Shown: positions 19,401 to 27,598, counted from the first letter of the stretch. The stretch is DNA of 64,000 nucleotides from Gammaproteobacteria bacterium (GCA_013214945.1 JABSRT010000006.1:176254-240253), one strand, 5' to 3'. Program-made: numbers and translations. The notes: generated from the sequence alone by a model not told the origin.

Positions 19401-19689
19401 CATCTTCACGCTTTAACAAAAAACCATCAGCAACAAACTTCATAATGGCTTTGTTAGTATCGTAAAGATCTGATGCTGGGAGATATTCCAGCTTATGAAT
19501 GACCGATTCAACTTCAGAGTCAGTGATTGAATCAGCTTGATAACGCTTTGCTATAAACTCACGAAGATCGGACTTAATCAGCACATCTTCAGGTAGCCGT
19601 TCAATCGCCTCACCACGAGTATGTGGATAGCCTTCTTTCCCTAGCAGTTCAATAATGGCTTGTTCAAGTCTTTCTTCTGTGAATTTCAT
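16432..19689 (-). CDS. hsdR: Type I restriction enzyme, R subunit
   Basis: 1085 residues; the ATP-driven translocase and nuclease of a type I restriction-modification complex. The N-terminal PD-(D/E)xK nuclease core is seen as GLPLVVFEFKSA. The SF2 motor has Walker A GATGCGKSYTM (about 328-338), DEAH box ISDEAHRSQ (about 433), FTGTPID and the motif VI region QTISRVNR. The C-terminal helical region for HsdM/HsdS docking is present. It starts 3 bp after hsdS. Full length and no breaks suggest it is active. Confidence 0.96.
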   Translation of the reverse strand: MKFTEERLEQAIIELLGKEGYPHTRGEAIERLPEDVLIKSDLREFIAKRYQADSITDSEVESVIHKLEYLPASDLYDTNKAIMKFVADGFLLKREDANQKDLYIQLIDYDNVKQSLPIVLKELQGVAEASPKDLPSSDNNIYRIVNQMEIQGYELRIPDGILYINGLPLVVFEFKSAIREEATIYDAYKQLTTRYDRDIPELFKYNALCVISDGINNKMGSYFAPYEFYYSWRKITGEEKLDKDGIDSLFTMISGLFNKQRLVDVIRHFIYVPDTSSKQEKIVCRYPQYYAATKLFTNIKQHMKLIDKQGNLINENGLRDGKGGTYFGATGCGKSYTMLFLSRLLMKDIELGSPTIILITDRTDLDDQLAGTFTNAKAYVGDQNIISVESRSELREHLKGRKSGGVFLTTIHKFTEELALLTERTNVICISDEAHRSQINLEQKITVTEDGVKKTYGFAKYLHDSLPNATYVGFTGTPIDATLDVFGAVVDSYTMTESVYDEITVPIIYEGRAAKVLLDGKQLDLVEKYYKECEDAGTNEYQIDKSKKTMASMSTILGDPDRINAIARDFVEHYDNRVEEGSTQKGKAMFVCSSREIAYQFYQDIIVLRPQWDEVKICEEGSTLSESDKKKVKPMERVKMIMTRNKDDDKAMWDKLGNKEYRKELDRQFKNGKSNFKIAIVVDMWLTGFDVPFLDTIYIDKPLQKHNLIQTISRVNRKFEGKENGLVVDYIGIKKQMNLALSQYTGGQKQDIEDIKQSVIVVKDHLSLLDGLFHQFDSKPYYNGSPLEQLQCLNASADFTLRTKKFEKTFMDLTKRLKSAYDICVGSNELTQDHKDKIHYYLAVRTIVFKITTGGAPDVDQMNRKVRDLVKNALLSDGVEEIFKLGEDSGGEINIFDADYLAKLEVIKQPNTKLQLLQQMLAKAIGEFKKTNKVKGVDFSKKMNMLVEKYNEREEKDVLRSEVITDFSDEIINLYNDLREEMSSFSEMGIDFEEKAFYDILISLAHKYDFTYPEDKLLDLAKEVKAVIDDKAQYPDWNKREDIKADLQFSLIILLDEWGYPPIDRDEVYKEIFEQAENFKSHRAA

Positions 19690-19692
19690 GGT

Positions 19693-20964
19693 CTAAATCC
19701 TAGATAATCTTAAAAAAAGAATATTCCTTAGTTCTTCTAACGCTACATTTCTATTTTCGATATTTTCTTTCTGTTTAAAAATCGGAGCTACCAATCTGGA
19801 AAATGTATTCATCGTATTTAAATCAGGTTTTAATATCTTAACTTTCCTTAGCTCTGATTGTTTAATACCTAATACAGTAGTTCCTGATGCTCGACCTTCC
19901 ATATCTCTCACACATAATGGATTTAACATCCAATAGTACAAGTAGTAACCTGAAATCATTGACTTAATGGTTCTAAACGCATAAAGCCTTTGGCTTAAAA
20001 GAAAATCTGTTTTTTGACCAACATATAAAAGCTCTCCCATCGGGGCCTCTGATGTCATAATGAGATCATCTGTTTGCAAAGGTACTTTCATCCATTTTTC
20101 ATAGAGTTCATCATTTACAAATCTAATTGTATTTCTTTGGACTATTTTACCTTTTTTAATATTTTTAGCTGATATTGCAGGAAAACCAGATGAACTCCAT
20201 TGCCCACCTAATTTCAGAGGAGTCTTCCCTCTATGATCAATAATCAGTTCAAGAACATCATCTAAACAATGAGTTTTCCAAATCGCTGGAATATCTACTT
20301 TTAACTCTTCACAAGACTCAATATTTCCACCAGACGATTTATAAGGCTTTCCTTCTAATTCTGGTTTACCAATCGACTCTGCGTATTCTTTAGTGATAGG
20401 AAACTCGAAATCCACAAACCACTGTTTGTAAATGGCTTGTGCTGTGGCCTCTAACTTTTGAGTGAGTTGCTCATTTAGCACTATATGATCATTCACCACA
20501 TTGTATTCACGCACAATTTCCCACTGCTTTTCGATGGCAGGGATTGGCAGTTCAACATCACACATTTCTTCCCAACCAAATAGCTCTCGAACCGTACCGT
20601 GTGACATATAGCGTGCATATCGGTCAAACTCAGAGCGTCTGAACCACATCATTAGGTATTCAGGATCAAGTTGGTCCGTATCAACTATTTCAAACACTGT
20701 ATAAGAAGTAGAAACAAGGCACTCATCTTCATTGAGTAAAGCTACCGATATTTTCTCGCCATTGCGAGAAGTCACAGGACCATAAGCAAACTGGTGACGT
20801 TTTACGATCTTATACTTCGACATATCAGTGCCGACAGTATTTGCTATTGAAGTAATAAATCGCTTTGTGATACTTACACCGAGTAATAGCTCAACATTGA
20901 GGTCTTTGTTCTTAACAGAAATATCTCGAATGAACTGGCCTAACTTTTTATAATTTGATCTCAT
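19693..20964 (-). CDS. hsdS: Type I restriction enzyme, specificity subunit
   Basis: 423 residues with the two-target-recognition-domain layout. Each TRD ends in a conserved helix: IPAIEKQWEIVREYNVVNDHI...LEATAQAIYKQWFVDFEFP in the middle, and ILKPDLNTMNTFSRLVAPIFKQKENIENRNVALEELRNILF at the end. The two TRDs set the bipartite DNA target, which cannot be read from sequence alone. Its start overlaps hsdM by 17 bp. Confidence 0.95.
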   Translation of the reverse strand: MRSNYKKLGQFIRDISVKNKDLNVELLLGVSITKRFITSIANTVGTDMSKYKIVKRHQFAYGPVTSRNGEKISVALLNEDECLVSTSYTVFEIVDTDQLDPEYLMMWFRRSEFDRYARYMSHGTVRELFGWEEMCDVELPIPAIEKQWEIVREYNVVNDHIVLNEQLTQKLEATAQAIYKQWFVDFEFPITKEYAESIGKPELEGKPYKSSGGNIESCEELKVDIPAIWKTHCLDDVLELIIDHRGKTPLKLGGQWSSSGFPAISAKNIKKGKIVQRNTIRFVNDELYEKWMKVPLQTDDLIMTSEAPMGELLYVGQKTDFLLSQRLYAFRTIKSMISGYYLYYWMLNPLCVRDMEGRASGTTVLGIKQSELRKVKILKPDLNTMNTFSRLVAPIFKQKENIENRNVALEELRNILFLRLSRI

Positions 20965-22540
20965 AGCCCAACTCTTTAAAGACGTTTAACAAGTCATTCT
21001 TTGACTGTTCTTCTTGAACTAGAAGCTCACTAAATTCAGATTTGAGAGTATTCATCTTCTCATTAAAGTCGATATTTTCATCTCGATTAATAAACTCAAT
21101 GTATTTGCTTGGTACTAATGAGTAATCCTTAGCTGCAATCTCACTTTTATTCGCAGAGTAACAAAATTCTGCAATATTTTGGTATTGCTCATTAGCTCTG
21201 ACTTCTTGCCAAGTATGAAGTGTTTCTGCAAAGTCTTTAATATCTTGCTCTGAGAACTGAAGGTACTTCTTCTCAAATGGTTCGCCACGTTGACGTAGAT
21301 CCATAAACAGAATTTCATCTTCACGATCTCGATAGTTTCGAGTTACATCTTCGTGCGGAACGTAATGCGCTTTTTTATTCTTGTTTAAAATCCAAAGAGT
21401 TACACTAATGTCAGTGGTATAAAACATATTACGAGGCAACATAATAATTGCTTCTACAAGGTTATTTTCAATTAGCTTCTTACGGATAGCCTTTTCAGTA
21501 CCATCTCCTGATAAAGCACCATTCGAAAGAATAAAACCAGCCACACCATTTTCAGATAGCTTAGATACCATATGCAATATCCAACCATAGTTAGCATTAC
21601 CTGTTTGTGGTGTTTCATAGCCATCCCAACGATGATCATCAACCAACTCATCTGAGGCTCGCCAATCTTTTTGGTTAAAAGGAGGATTTGCCATAATAAA
21701 ATCAGCTTTAAGCGTTTCGTGTTGGTCATTGGCAAAGGTATCTTTTGCGGCAGCACCAAGATTGGCAGAGATGCCACGAATAGCGAGGTTCATTTTCGCT
21801 AACTTGTAGGTTGCGCCCGTATATTCTTGACCATAAACAGAAATATCTTTTTTATTGCCTTGATGGTTCTCAATGAACTTCATTGATTGAACAAACATAC
21901 CGCCCGACCCACAACAGGGATCGTATATTTTTCCTTTGTAGGGTTCGATAAGCTCGGCAAGTAAGTTAACGATGCTTTTTGGGGTATAGAACTCGCCTTT
22001 ACCTTTACCTTCTGCAATGGCAAATTTAGAAAGAAAATATTCATAAACTCGCCCAACCACATCTTCGTGCGGATTAGCTAGAGTATCTATGTTATTAATT
22101 ACATCAATCAAAGCAGAAAGTTTACTGACATCCAAACCAAGACGAGAGAAATAGTTATCTGGTAATGCGCCTTGTAAGGCTTTGTTGGTTTTTTCTATGG
22201 TACTTAGGGCTGTATCAATTTTAAGCGCTATATCTTCTTGCTTAGCGTTTTGTTGAACAAAGCTCCAACGGCTGTTTTCTGGTAAATAAAACACATTATC
22301 TTTGGTGTAAGCTGGCACCATATCAATATGCTTTTCAAGCCCAGCATCAATGAGTTTTTCTCTTTGCTTTTCAAATGTATCACTGATGAATTTCAAAAAT
22401 ATAAGACTTAAAACAATATGTTTATATTCTGACGATTCAACACTACCACGTAGCTTGTTTGCTGCGTCCCAGAGTATTTCTTCAAATGATTTTTCTTTCT
22501 TTTTCGTTGTTGGTATCTTTTTAGCGGGTACTTTTGCCAT
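20948..22540 (-). CDS. hsdM: Type I restriction enzyme, N6-adenine methyltransferase subunit
   Basis: 530 residues. SAM-binding motif I is IYDPCCGSGGMFVQS (about 205-219) and catalytic motif IV is NPPFNQKDW (about 285), which marks N6-adenine methylation. The N-terminal HsdM helical domain (LRGSVESSEYKHIVLSLIFLKFISD) is present. It is the first gene of the six-gene operon hsdM-hsdS-hsdR-DUF262-DUF3696-unknown. The likely promoter lies in the 200 bp upstream (22541-22740), which is AT-rich. Confidence 0.96.
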   Translation of the reverse strand: MAKVPAKKIPTTKKKEKSFEEILWDAANKLRGSVESSEYKHIVLSLIFLKFISDTFEKQREKLIDAGLEKHIDMVPAYTKDNVFYLPENSRWSFVQQNAKQEDIALKIDTALSTIEKTNKALQGALPDNYFSRLGLDVSKLSALIDVINNIDTLANPHEDVVGRVYEYFLSKFAIAEGKGKGEFYTPKSIVNLLAELIEPYKGKIYDPCCGSGGMFVQSMKFIENHQGNKKDISVYGQEYTGATYKLAKMNLAIRGISANLGAAAKDTFANDQHETLKADFIMANPPFNQKDWRASDELVDDHRWDGYETPQTGNANYGWILHMVSKLSENGVAGFILSNGALSGDGTEKAIRKKLIENNLVEAIIMLPRNMFYTTDISVTLWILNKNKKAHYVPHEDVTRNYRDREDEILFMDLRQRGEPFEKKYLQFSEQDIKDFAETLHTWQEVRANEQYQNIAEFCYSANKSEIAAKDYSLVPSKYIEFINRDENIDFNEKMNTLKSEFSELLVQEEQSKNDLLNVFKELGYEIKL

Positions 22541-22740
22541 GTTTTTTATTACTCTAATAACTTAGGATTACTGCGGTTACGTGCAGTTCATATCAAAGAT
22601 TATATATGAAATTTAATGGATTAGGTTGATAACCCTCCTATTTAAAGAGCCTTTTTAGGAAGTCTTAGGAAAGAATATTAACGATAATAAATAATCAAAA
22701 TTCGAAGAAGCCAAAATTATTGCCTCCGTCACATTGCAAG

Positions 22741-23322
22741 CTAAACTATATAAGTCGTTTTATTCCAATGTCTTTTCACTGTAGCAATTCCCAAACCTAA
22801 CGCTTCTGCGGTTTTCGCTTGCGATAAGCCCTCGGCTTTCTTTGCTTGAACTGAATGCGTTGTGGCGTGGGCTTCTGGTCTGCCTAGCTTTTTACCCTGA
22901 GCTTTAGCTCGTTCAAGTCCTTCTTTTGTTCGTTCTCTAATTCGGTTGCGCTCGAACTCAGCAAAGGCCGAAAACATTTGCAACATCAACTTACCCTCAG
23001 CACTAGAAAGATCTGCGATGGGGAGATCAAGGCAAACAACCTTAATGCCTTTCTCTGTAAGCAGCTTGATTGTGTTTTGTACGTCGATGTTATCTCGGCC
23101 TAAACGGTCTAACTTTAAGACAACCAACATATCGCCACTTTCTATCTGATGATTGATTAACATCTTAAATTTATCTCGCTTCATTGCTTCAACAGAACCT
23201 GAAATCGTTTCGCTGATAACACGAGAGTCACTCACCTCATACCCTTTCTGACGGATAGCAATAATTTGATTCTCGGTTGTTTGCTCTGTTGTAGAGACAC
23301 GACAATAGGAGAAGATACGCAT
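22741..23322 (-). CDS. Serine recombinase (resolvase/invertase family)
   Basis: 193 residues. The catalytic domain starts RIFSYCRVSTTEQTTENQ with the nucleophile Ser in YCRVST, followed by LVVLKLDRLGRDNIDV, the LDLPIADLSSAEGKLMLQMFSAFAEFERNRIRERTKEGL hallmark, and a C-terminal HTH (SQAKTAEALGLGIATVKRHW). It is full length. It probably acts on the motif-rich spacer just upstream (23341-23462) to resolve dimers or invert DNA within the element. Confidence 0.92.
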   Translation of the reverse strand: MRIFSYCRVSTTEQTTENQIIAIRQKGYEVSDSRVISETISGSVEAMKRDKFKMLINHQIESGDMLVVLKLDRLGRDNIDVQNTIKLLTEKGIKVVCLDLPIADLSSAEGKLMLQMFSAFAEFERNRIRERTKEGLERAKAQGKKLGRPEAHATTHSVQAKKAEGLSQAKTAEALGLGIATVKRHWNKTTYIV

Positions 23323-23340
23323 TGGTCACTCACTTTTATA

Positions 23341-23462
23341 GAAGGTATCAAATATGGGGGTATCATATAATTTAAGTATCATAAAAGCTACCCCCTACTT
23401 TTATGATGCCAGTTTTTGATATGGAAGACTGGTATCAATATACGACTGTTTTTTGATACCAG
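23341..23462. repeat. Clustered GGTATCA motifs, candidate res/recombination site
   Basis: In 122 bp there are about seven copies, in both directions, of GGTATCA or close variants. They include two perfect 10-bp inverted repeats: ATCATAAAAG/CTTTTATGAT (23378-23407) and CTGGTATCAA/TTGATACCAG (23429-23462). The spacer lies between a serine recombinase and a tyrosine recombinase gene. Several dyads in about 120 bp is the usual architecture of resolvase res sites. Confidence 0.55.
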
Positions 23463-23485
23463 ATAATCAGGTTAATTTAATGGGT

Positions 23486-24592
23486 TTATTTTTTCTCCAT
23501 CATTTCTTGGAACATCATAAATTGTTTAAATTTATCTTCCATATCTGAAGAAATACTATCAGCTGGCTCGGCTAATTTACGCAATAGTTCGGCTTGTTTG
23601 TAATCTGGCACATCACCATAACTATAAAAGCTGGTTAACACGCTTTCATGTCCTAAGTTTTGGCTCCATGCTTTAAACTCTTCAGGCGATCGACAAAGGT
23701 TTTCACCTAGTCTTACCAAAGTATGACGAAAGCTGTGAGGATTAAAATAAGGCAAACCAGCAGCTTCAAAGGCTTGTTTAAAGACCTTGCGGATTGGGTT
23801 TGCATTACTCCAATGATCTTTAAGTAAACCAACAACTTCAAATTGCTGGTTTTTGTTGTGTCCCAACTTGGTTTTTGGAAACAACGGTTCATTTTGCTTA
23901 TATCCAAGCTCTTTAATCAAATACTCAATCCATTCAGTCAAAATCTTTAATGGCAACTCATCCACAGGAAAAAAGTAAGTAGTGAAGGTTTTACTAAACT
24001 TTGTATTTACTTCCCTTGCATCCTGATAAAAACTTTGTTCGGCAATATCTATGTGTTTAATCTTCGCTGAAGCAACAGCACTGTCTCTTGCGCCTGTTAG
24101 GATTACAAAGGCAACTAAAGCTCTATCACGCATTTCAATCGTTGTTGAGTAAGGCATAACTTCCAAGGTTTGCATGATCTGCTCAATTGTCGCCACATTC
24201 CTTTTACGCTTGGCATTGGCAATGCGAGTATCTTTTTCAGACAAATTGAAATATTCAATATCGCTGTAGTTGATTTTTGCTCGATAGCCTTTTTGTGTGA
24301 CGAGATATTGGAAGAACATTTTTAAGTGGCGAGTTGCAGTAAGCACCGTTGCCTTACTCAACTTTTCCCCAGTCACAATCGATTTTTGAGCAAGAAGATG
24401 CTTCTTAAACCCAATAGCACGCTTTGCCTTAAACTTATTGAAATCAAGGTAGCCCGTATATTCTTCAAAGCGATTAATTGACTTCATTGCTCCATCAATT
24501 GTTGAATGATCTTGGCGTTTTGCATCTCTCAAATACTTGATGTATTCATGCAGAATTCGAACGTTATTTACACTACTTTTTTTCATCATCAA
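23486..24592 (-). CDS. Tyrosine recombinase (second, island-internal)
   Basis: 368 residues. The N-terminal SAM-like core-binding domain is visible (about 8-110). The catalytic domain has Arg in LTGARDSAVASAKIKHID, HxxR as HSFRH, the LGHES histidine, and the nucleophile Tyr in SFYSYG. All expected residues are present. The preceding HTH/zinc-ribbon gene overlaps it by 20 bp, so the two are coupled. Similar recombinase plus HTH pairs occur in defence islands; whether it moves DNA or regulates is unknown. It is unlike the P4-type integrase at the right end. Confidence 0.85.
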   Translation of the reverse strand: MMMKKSSVNNVRILHEYIKYLRDAKRQDHSTIDGAMKSINRFEEYTGYLDFNKFKAKRAIGFKKHLLAQKSIVTGEKLSKATVLTATRHLKMFFQYLVTQKGYRAKINYSDIEYFNLSEKDTRIANAKRKRNVATIEQIMQTLEVMPYSTTIEMRDRALVAFVILTGARDSAVASAKIKHIDIAEQSFYQDAREVNTKFSKTFTTYFFPVDELPLKILTEWIEYLIKELGYKQNEPLFPKTKLGHNKNQQFEVVGLLKDHWSNANPIRKVFKQAFEAAGLPYFNPHSFRHTLVRLGENLCRSPEEFKAWSQNLGHESVLTSFYSYGDVPDYKQAELLRKLAEPADSISSDMEDKFKQFMMFQEMMEKK

Positions 24593-25064
24593 ATACCGTA
24601 TTTAAAGGATAATTTAAGAGAGCTTTTCCTCTCAGGTTTAAGTGTTTCTCTGCTATCGGTAATTTCCCTCCGAGTTCAAGCCAAATTTGATTTACGTCAC
24701 GCCAAGAAACATACTTATTTGCTTTGCATCCACACTCGCCACAACGCCCCGTCATTTGCGCCATGCCAGCAGGCTTTGCTATAAACTGAAGCGATTCGAT
24801 GCTTGGTTTTTTAGGGTGTTTGCATTTGAAACAATACATTTCATTTACTTCACATCGATGCATGTAAGTTTTGCGTTTCTGTTTTAAATAAATTTTTAAG
24901 TCAACCCCACAAATTAAGAGCGGACGTTTTTCATCTACAACAGGTAAACCAACACGAATCCAATTACGCACAGTTTTGGGGTGAACGCCCAATGCTTCAC
25001 TAACCTCAATTACGGTATAGCTGCGATGGATTTTGATACGATTAGGGTTATTACGACTACCCAT
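24573..25064 (-). CDS. HTH plus zinc-ribbon protein paired with the recombinase
   Basis: 163 residues from the ATG at 25064. The N-terminal helix-turn-helix is SYTVIEVSEALGVHPKTVRNWIRVGLPVV. A four-Cys zinc ribbon follows (YCFKCKH ... GRCGECGCKA). The start overlaps the end of the AlpA-like gene by 8 bp (ATGGGTAG), and the stop overlaps the recombinase start by 20 bp. The three genes are therefore coupled: regulator, DNA-binding adaptor, recombinase. It could direct the recombinase to its site, like an excision factor. Confidence 0.75.
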   Translation of the reverse strand: MGSRNNPNRIKIHRSYTVIEVSEALGVHPKTVRNWIRVGLPVVDEKRPLLICGVDLKIYLKQKRKTYMHRCEVNEMYCFKCKHPKKPSIESLQFIAKPAGMAQMTGRCGECGCKANKYVSWRDVNQIWLELGGKLPIAEKHLNLRGKALLNYPLNTVFDDEKK

Positions 25065-25257
25065 GGCTAGCCGCCTTAGATGCTGAAATGCACTCATCAA
25101 GCCACTGCTCAATATCAGCGTCCAGCCAACCAATTGCGCGGCTACCTAATGAAATACTTTGGGGGAATTCGTCATTGCTCATACGTAAATAAATACTGCT
25201 ACGTGATAAACCTGTTTTACTTTTTACTTCTGGTAAGCGAATGAATTTTTTAGACAT
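25057..25257 (-). CDS. AlpA-family transcriptional regulator / excisionase-like
   Basis: 66 residues from the ATG at 25257 (GAGAG upstream): MSKKFIRLPEVKSKTGLSRSSIYLRMSNDEFPQSISLGSRAIGWLDADIEQWL, the classic AlpA winged-helix pattern. AlpA proteins in P4-type elements activate or direct excision. A 7-bp inverted repeat CTTGGTC/GACCAAG lies just upstream and may be its own operator. Confidence 0.88.
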   Translation of the reverse strand: MSKKFIRLPEVKSKTGLSRSSIYLRMSNDEFPQSISLGSRAIGWLDADIEQWLDECISASKAASHG

Positions 25258-25267
25258 CTTAAGCTCT

Positions 25268-25294
25268 CTTGGTCGTTTATTGAATGTGACCAAG
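25268..25294. promoter_or_regulatory. Inverted repeat upstream of the AlpA-like gene
   Basis: CTTGGTC and GACCAAG are separated by 13 bp immediately upstream of the chosen AlpA start. A candidate autoregulatory operator or directionality-factor site. Confidence 0.35.
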
Positions 25295-25316
25295 AGAATG
25301 CGGGAAGAGGGGGCGT

Positions 25317-25358
25317 AAAAAACGCAATTGCGGAAAGCAAATACTCAATTGCGTTTTT
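25317..25358 (-). terminator. Terminator after the 281-residue element protein
   Basis: A perfect 13-bp stem AAAAACGCAATTG / CAATTGCGTTTTT with a 15-base loop and T-runs on both sides. On the minus strand it ends the 25381-26226 gene and insulates the alpA group. Confidence 0.7.
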
Positions 25359-25380
25359 CAATATCTAAAAATAATGTGGA

Positions 25381-26226
25381 TTAACCTAGAGTCTCAGAGA
25401 TTTGACGAAAAATTTTACGAACGGTATTTTCTGATATTGTCATATCAGATTTCTCTACTATCAATTTAACAGTAGCAGGGTTACCTGCACCTTTCTCTGA
25501 ATAGTTTATATTTTGCTCTTTTAGAAGTGCGCCTATGAGAGTAAGTAACGTAGTGCGTTCTTTATCATGAAGTGGTTTTTCTTCTTGCGGTGTATCTTCT
25601 AAGGACTGGATGAAGCGAGTGACTTCAAGGCTTTTAATAATCAATACACAACCGAGATCAGAAAATTTGGCACAAGGTGCGTATTCGATGCCGAATCTAC
25701 CAGTTCTAAGTAGAGGATGGTTAATCCTAAGATGATTTTCTAAAGCCCTCATAGGTGCTTCCGCAATAGCACGTTGCCTCTCTTCTGACTCGTTGAATTT
25801 AGGATCACATATCGTCTTACGATCGAATCCTTTGTAAAGTCTGCAGATAACACCGTCTCGTTGTAGTAAAATTCCATGTTCATATTTACTTTGCTGTGTA
25901 AGCCTTAATCCAGAGCTACCCTGTACAAAATGTTCTTCAATTAAATGAGCTTCCAAACCACGCATTGATAAATCCCAAATGCCTTCTATATTCTGAACAT
26001 CACTCCTCTTTGTATCAAAATCTTGCGGTAGCTGATTATCAATATCACACAGTTTCCCTGTTATGCCATAGGCATTGTTAACAAAATATACAGAAAGTTT
26101 TAAATACCCATCGAGTGCCGACCGATACAAATCATCAATAGTGATAGTTTCATCAATCTTTTTGGAAATGTGTTTAGCGGCATCTTCAAGTGTGAACCAC
26201 TCTTTTAGTTTATCTAGTTTGCTCAT
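25381..26226 (-). CDS. Uncharacterised element protein next to the integrase
   Basis: 281 residues, soluble. The N-terminal part (EWFTLEDAAKHISKKIDETITIDDLYRSALDGYLKLSVYF) resembles phage and island accessory proteins. The C-terminal part (ERTTLLTLIGALLKEQNINYSEKGAGNPATVKLIVEKSDMTISENTVRKIFRQI) looks like a DNA-binding helical module often found at the end of such proteins. It lies 18 bp after the integrase in the same direction and is a common companion of DUF4102 integrases. Function unknown. Confidence 0.7.
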   Translation of the reverse strand: MSKLDKLKEWFTLEDAAKHISKKIDETITIDDLYRSALDGYLKLSVYFVNNAYGITGKLCDIDNQLPQDFDTKRSDVQNIEGIWDLSMRGLEAHLIEEHFVQGSSGLRLTQQSKYEHGILLQRDGVICRLYKGFDRKTICDPKFNESEERQRAIAEAPMRALENHLRINHPLLRTGRFGIEYAPCAKFSDLGCVLIIKSLEVTRFIQSLEDTPQEEKPLHDKERTTLLTLIGALLKEQNINYSEKGAGNPATVKLIVEKSDMTISENTVRKIFRQISETLG

Positions 26227-26244
26227 TATTTTTTTATACCCTTC

Positions 26245-27447
26245 TTAACCCATATTAGATAGATCATCTAAATAATTCGCCCACTCTTGCATTAACTTTG
26301 TTCTTTCAGCTAAATAAATTGAACGGTTATAAGCTCTTGAGGTTGCGGTTCCTGTCAAATGTGAAAGCTGTACTTCAATCACGTCATGATCCCAGCCTTT
26401 TTCATGTAAAATAGTCGATGCGGTACTTCTAAAGCCGTGGGCAGACATCACATCAGCGGGGTAGCCTAAACTGCGTAAACGATTCGTTAATACATTTTTA
26501 CTCATCGGTTTACTGCTGTCTCTTTGATTTGGAAATACCAATGTAGAATAACCAGTAACGGCTTTAACTTCCTTTAGATGCTTAGCGACTTGTTTTGACA
26601 TTGGCACTAAGTGTTCTCGTTCTCGCTTCATTTTTTCGGCTGGTATTCTAATCAAAAGATCATCAAAGTCGATGTATTCCCATTTTAAATTTCTTATTTC
26701 CGTTGGTCTTAAAAAGACTCTAGGGATTAACTTAAGTGCTTCTGCGGTACAATAATTACCTGACTGTGTTGCATCGATGTCTTTAATTAATTGGGCTAGC
26801 TCATTAGGCTTAACAATTGCCGCCCTATGCTTTACTTTTGGTAAGGGTTTTAATATGTCACCTAACGGTAATCCTTGGGCTGGGTTGCCTCGCGTTAATC
26901 TATGCGCCAGTGCATAACCAAACACCCGATTTATGACGGCTAATATATTAGGAGCCTTTTTAGGCGTACCCGCAGCCTCAATGGCTAACATTAATTCCGT
27001 AATATGCCCTGCATCAATATCTTCAATGTGGAGATTACTTATACATTTAGAGTCCACCAGCAACCAGCGTTTAATTCTAGCGGCATGATCATCAGACCAA
27101 GAGTCTTTTTGTTGTTCCCACCACTTTAGGGCAATTGTTTCAAACAGCTTATCTTTAGAAGTTGTTTTAGTGCGTTTTCTTTCTCTTCGTACATCCATCG
27201 GATTAATACCGTTAATTAGCGACGCCCTAGCTTCCTCTGCCAATTTACGTGCTTCACTTAGGGATACGGAGGGGTACTTTCCTAAAGCCATTTCTTGATA
27301 CTTACCTGCATGTCTAAACCTAAGCCGCCAAAGCTTAGAGCCGCCGCTTTTAATTAGTAAGAACAAGTTGTTACCGTCAGATCTCTTGATCTGTGACTTA
27401 TCATCAGGGCAGGATAAATTCTTAACTTCTAGCACTGTTAATGGCAT
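26245..27447 (-). CDS. int: P4-type tyrosine integrase (DUF4102)
   Basis: 400 residues. The N-terminal DUF4102 arm-binding domain is clear (SDGNNLFLLIKSGGSKLWRLRFRHAGKYQEMALGKYPSVSLSEARKLA). The catalytic domain has Arg in RPTEIRNLKWEYID, HxxR in HGFRSTASTILHE, LSHLTG and the nucleophile Tyr in SRAYNRSIYL. AGGAG precedes the ATG. It is the gene nearest the right junction, the usual place for the integrase that made the insertion at groEL. Upstream inverted copies of the TACCCCTCATT motif probably bind its arm domain. Confidence 0.93.
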   Translation of the reverse strand: MPLTVLEVKNLSCPDDKSQIKRSDGNNLFLLIKSGGSKLWRLRFRHAGKYQEMALGKYPSVSLSEARKLAEEARASLINGINPMDVRRERKRTKTTSKDKLFETIALKWWEQQKDSWSDDHAARIKRWLLVDSKCISNLHIEDIDAGHITELMLAIEAAGTPKKAPNILAVINRVFGYALAHRLTRGNPAQGLPLGDILKPLPKVKHRAAIVKPNELAQLIKDIDATQSGNYCTAEALKLIPRVFLRPTEIRNLKWEYIDFDDLLIRIPAEKMKREREHLVPMSKQVAKHLKEVKAVTGYSTLVFPNQRDSSKPMSKNVLTNRLRSLGYPADVMSAHGFRSTASTILHEKGWDHDVIEVQLSHLTGTATSRAYNRSIYLAERTKLMQEWANYLDDLSNMG

Positions 27448-27471
27448 TAAAATCTCCTAAGAGGGGTACAA

Positions 27472-27536
27472 AATGAGGGGTACGACTATTTAAAGCGCCA
27501 AATTTAAGATGGCTAATAACACTGGTACCCCTCATT
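27472..27536. promoter_or_regulatory. Inverted arm-type/operator repeats upstream of int
   Basis: AATGAGGGGTAC (27472-27483) and its exact reverse complement GTACCCCTCATT (27525-27536) flank a 41-bp centre; another GAGGGGTAC starts at 27461. A near match TACCCCTGATT is found at the opposite end of the element (12827-12837). This fits integrase arm sites and/or an int operator. Confidence 0.5.
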
Positions 27537-27598
27537 AACACCTAGTAATTCTGGGAAGTAGTGGGATATTATGGAATGAATTAGGAAGTGGAGTCAAC

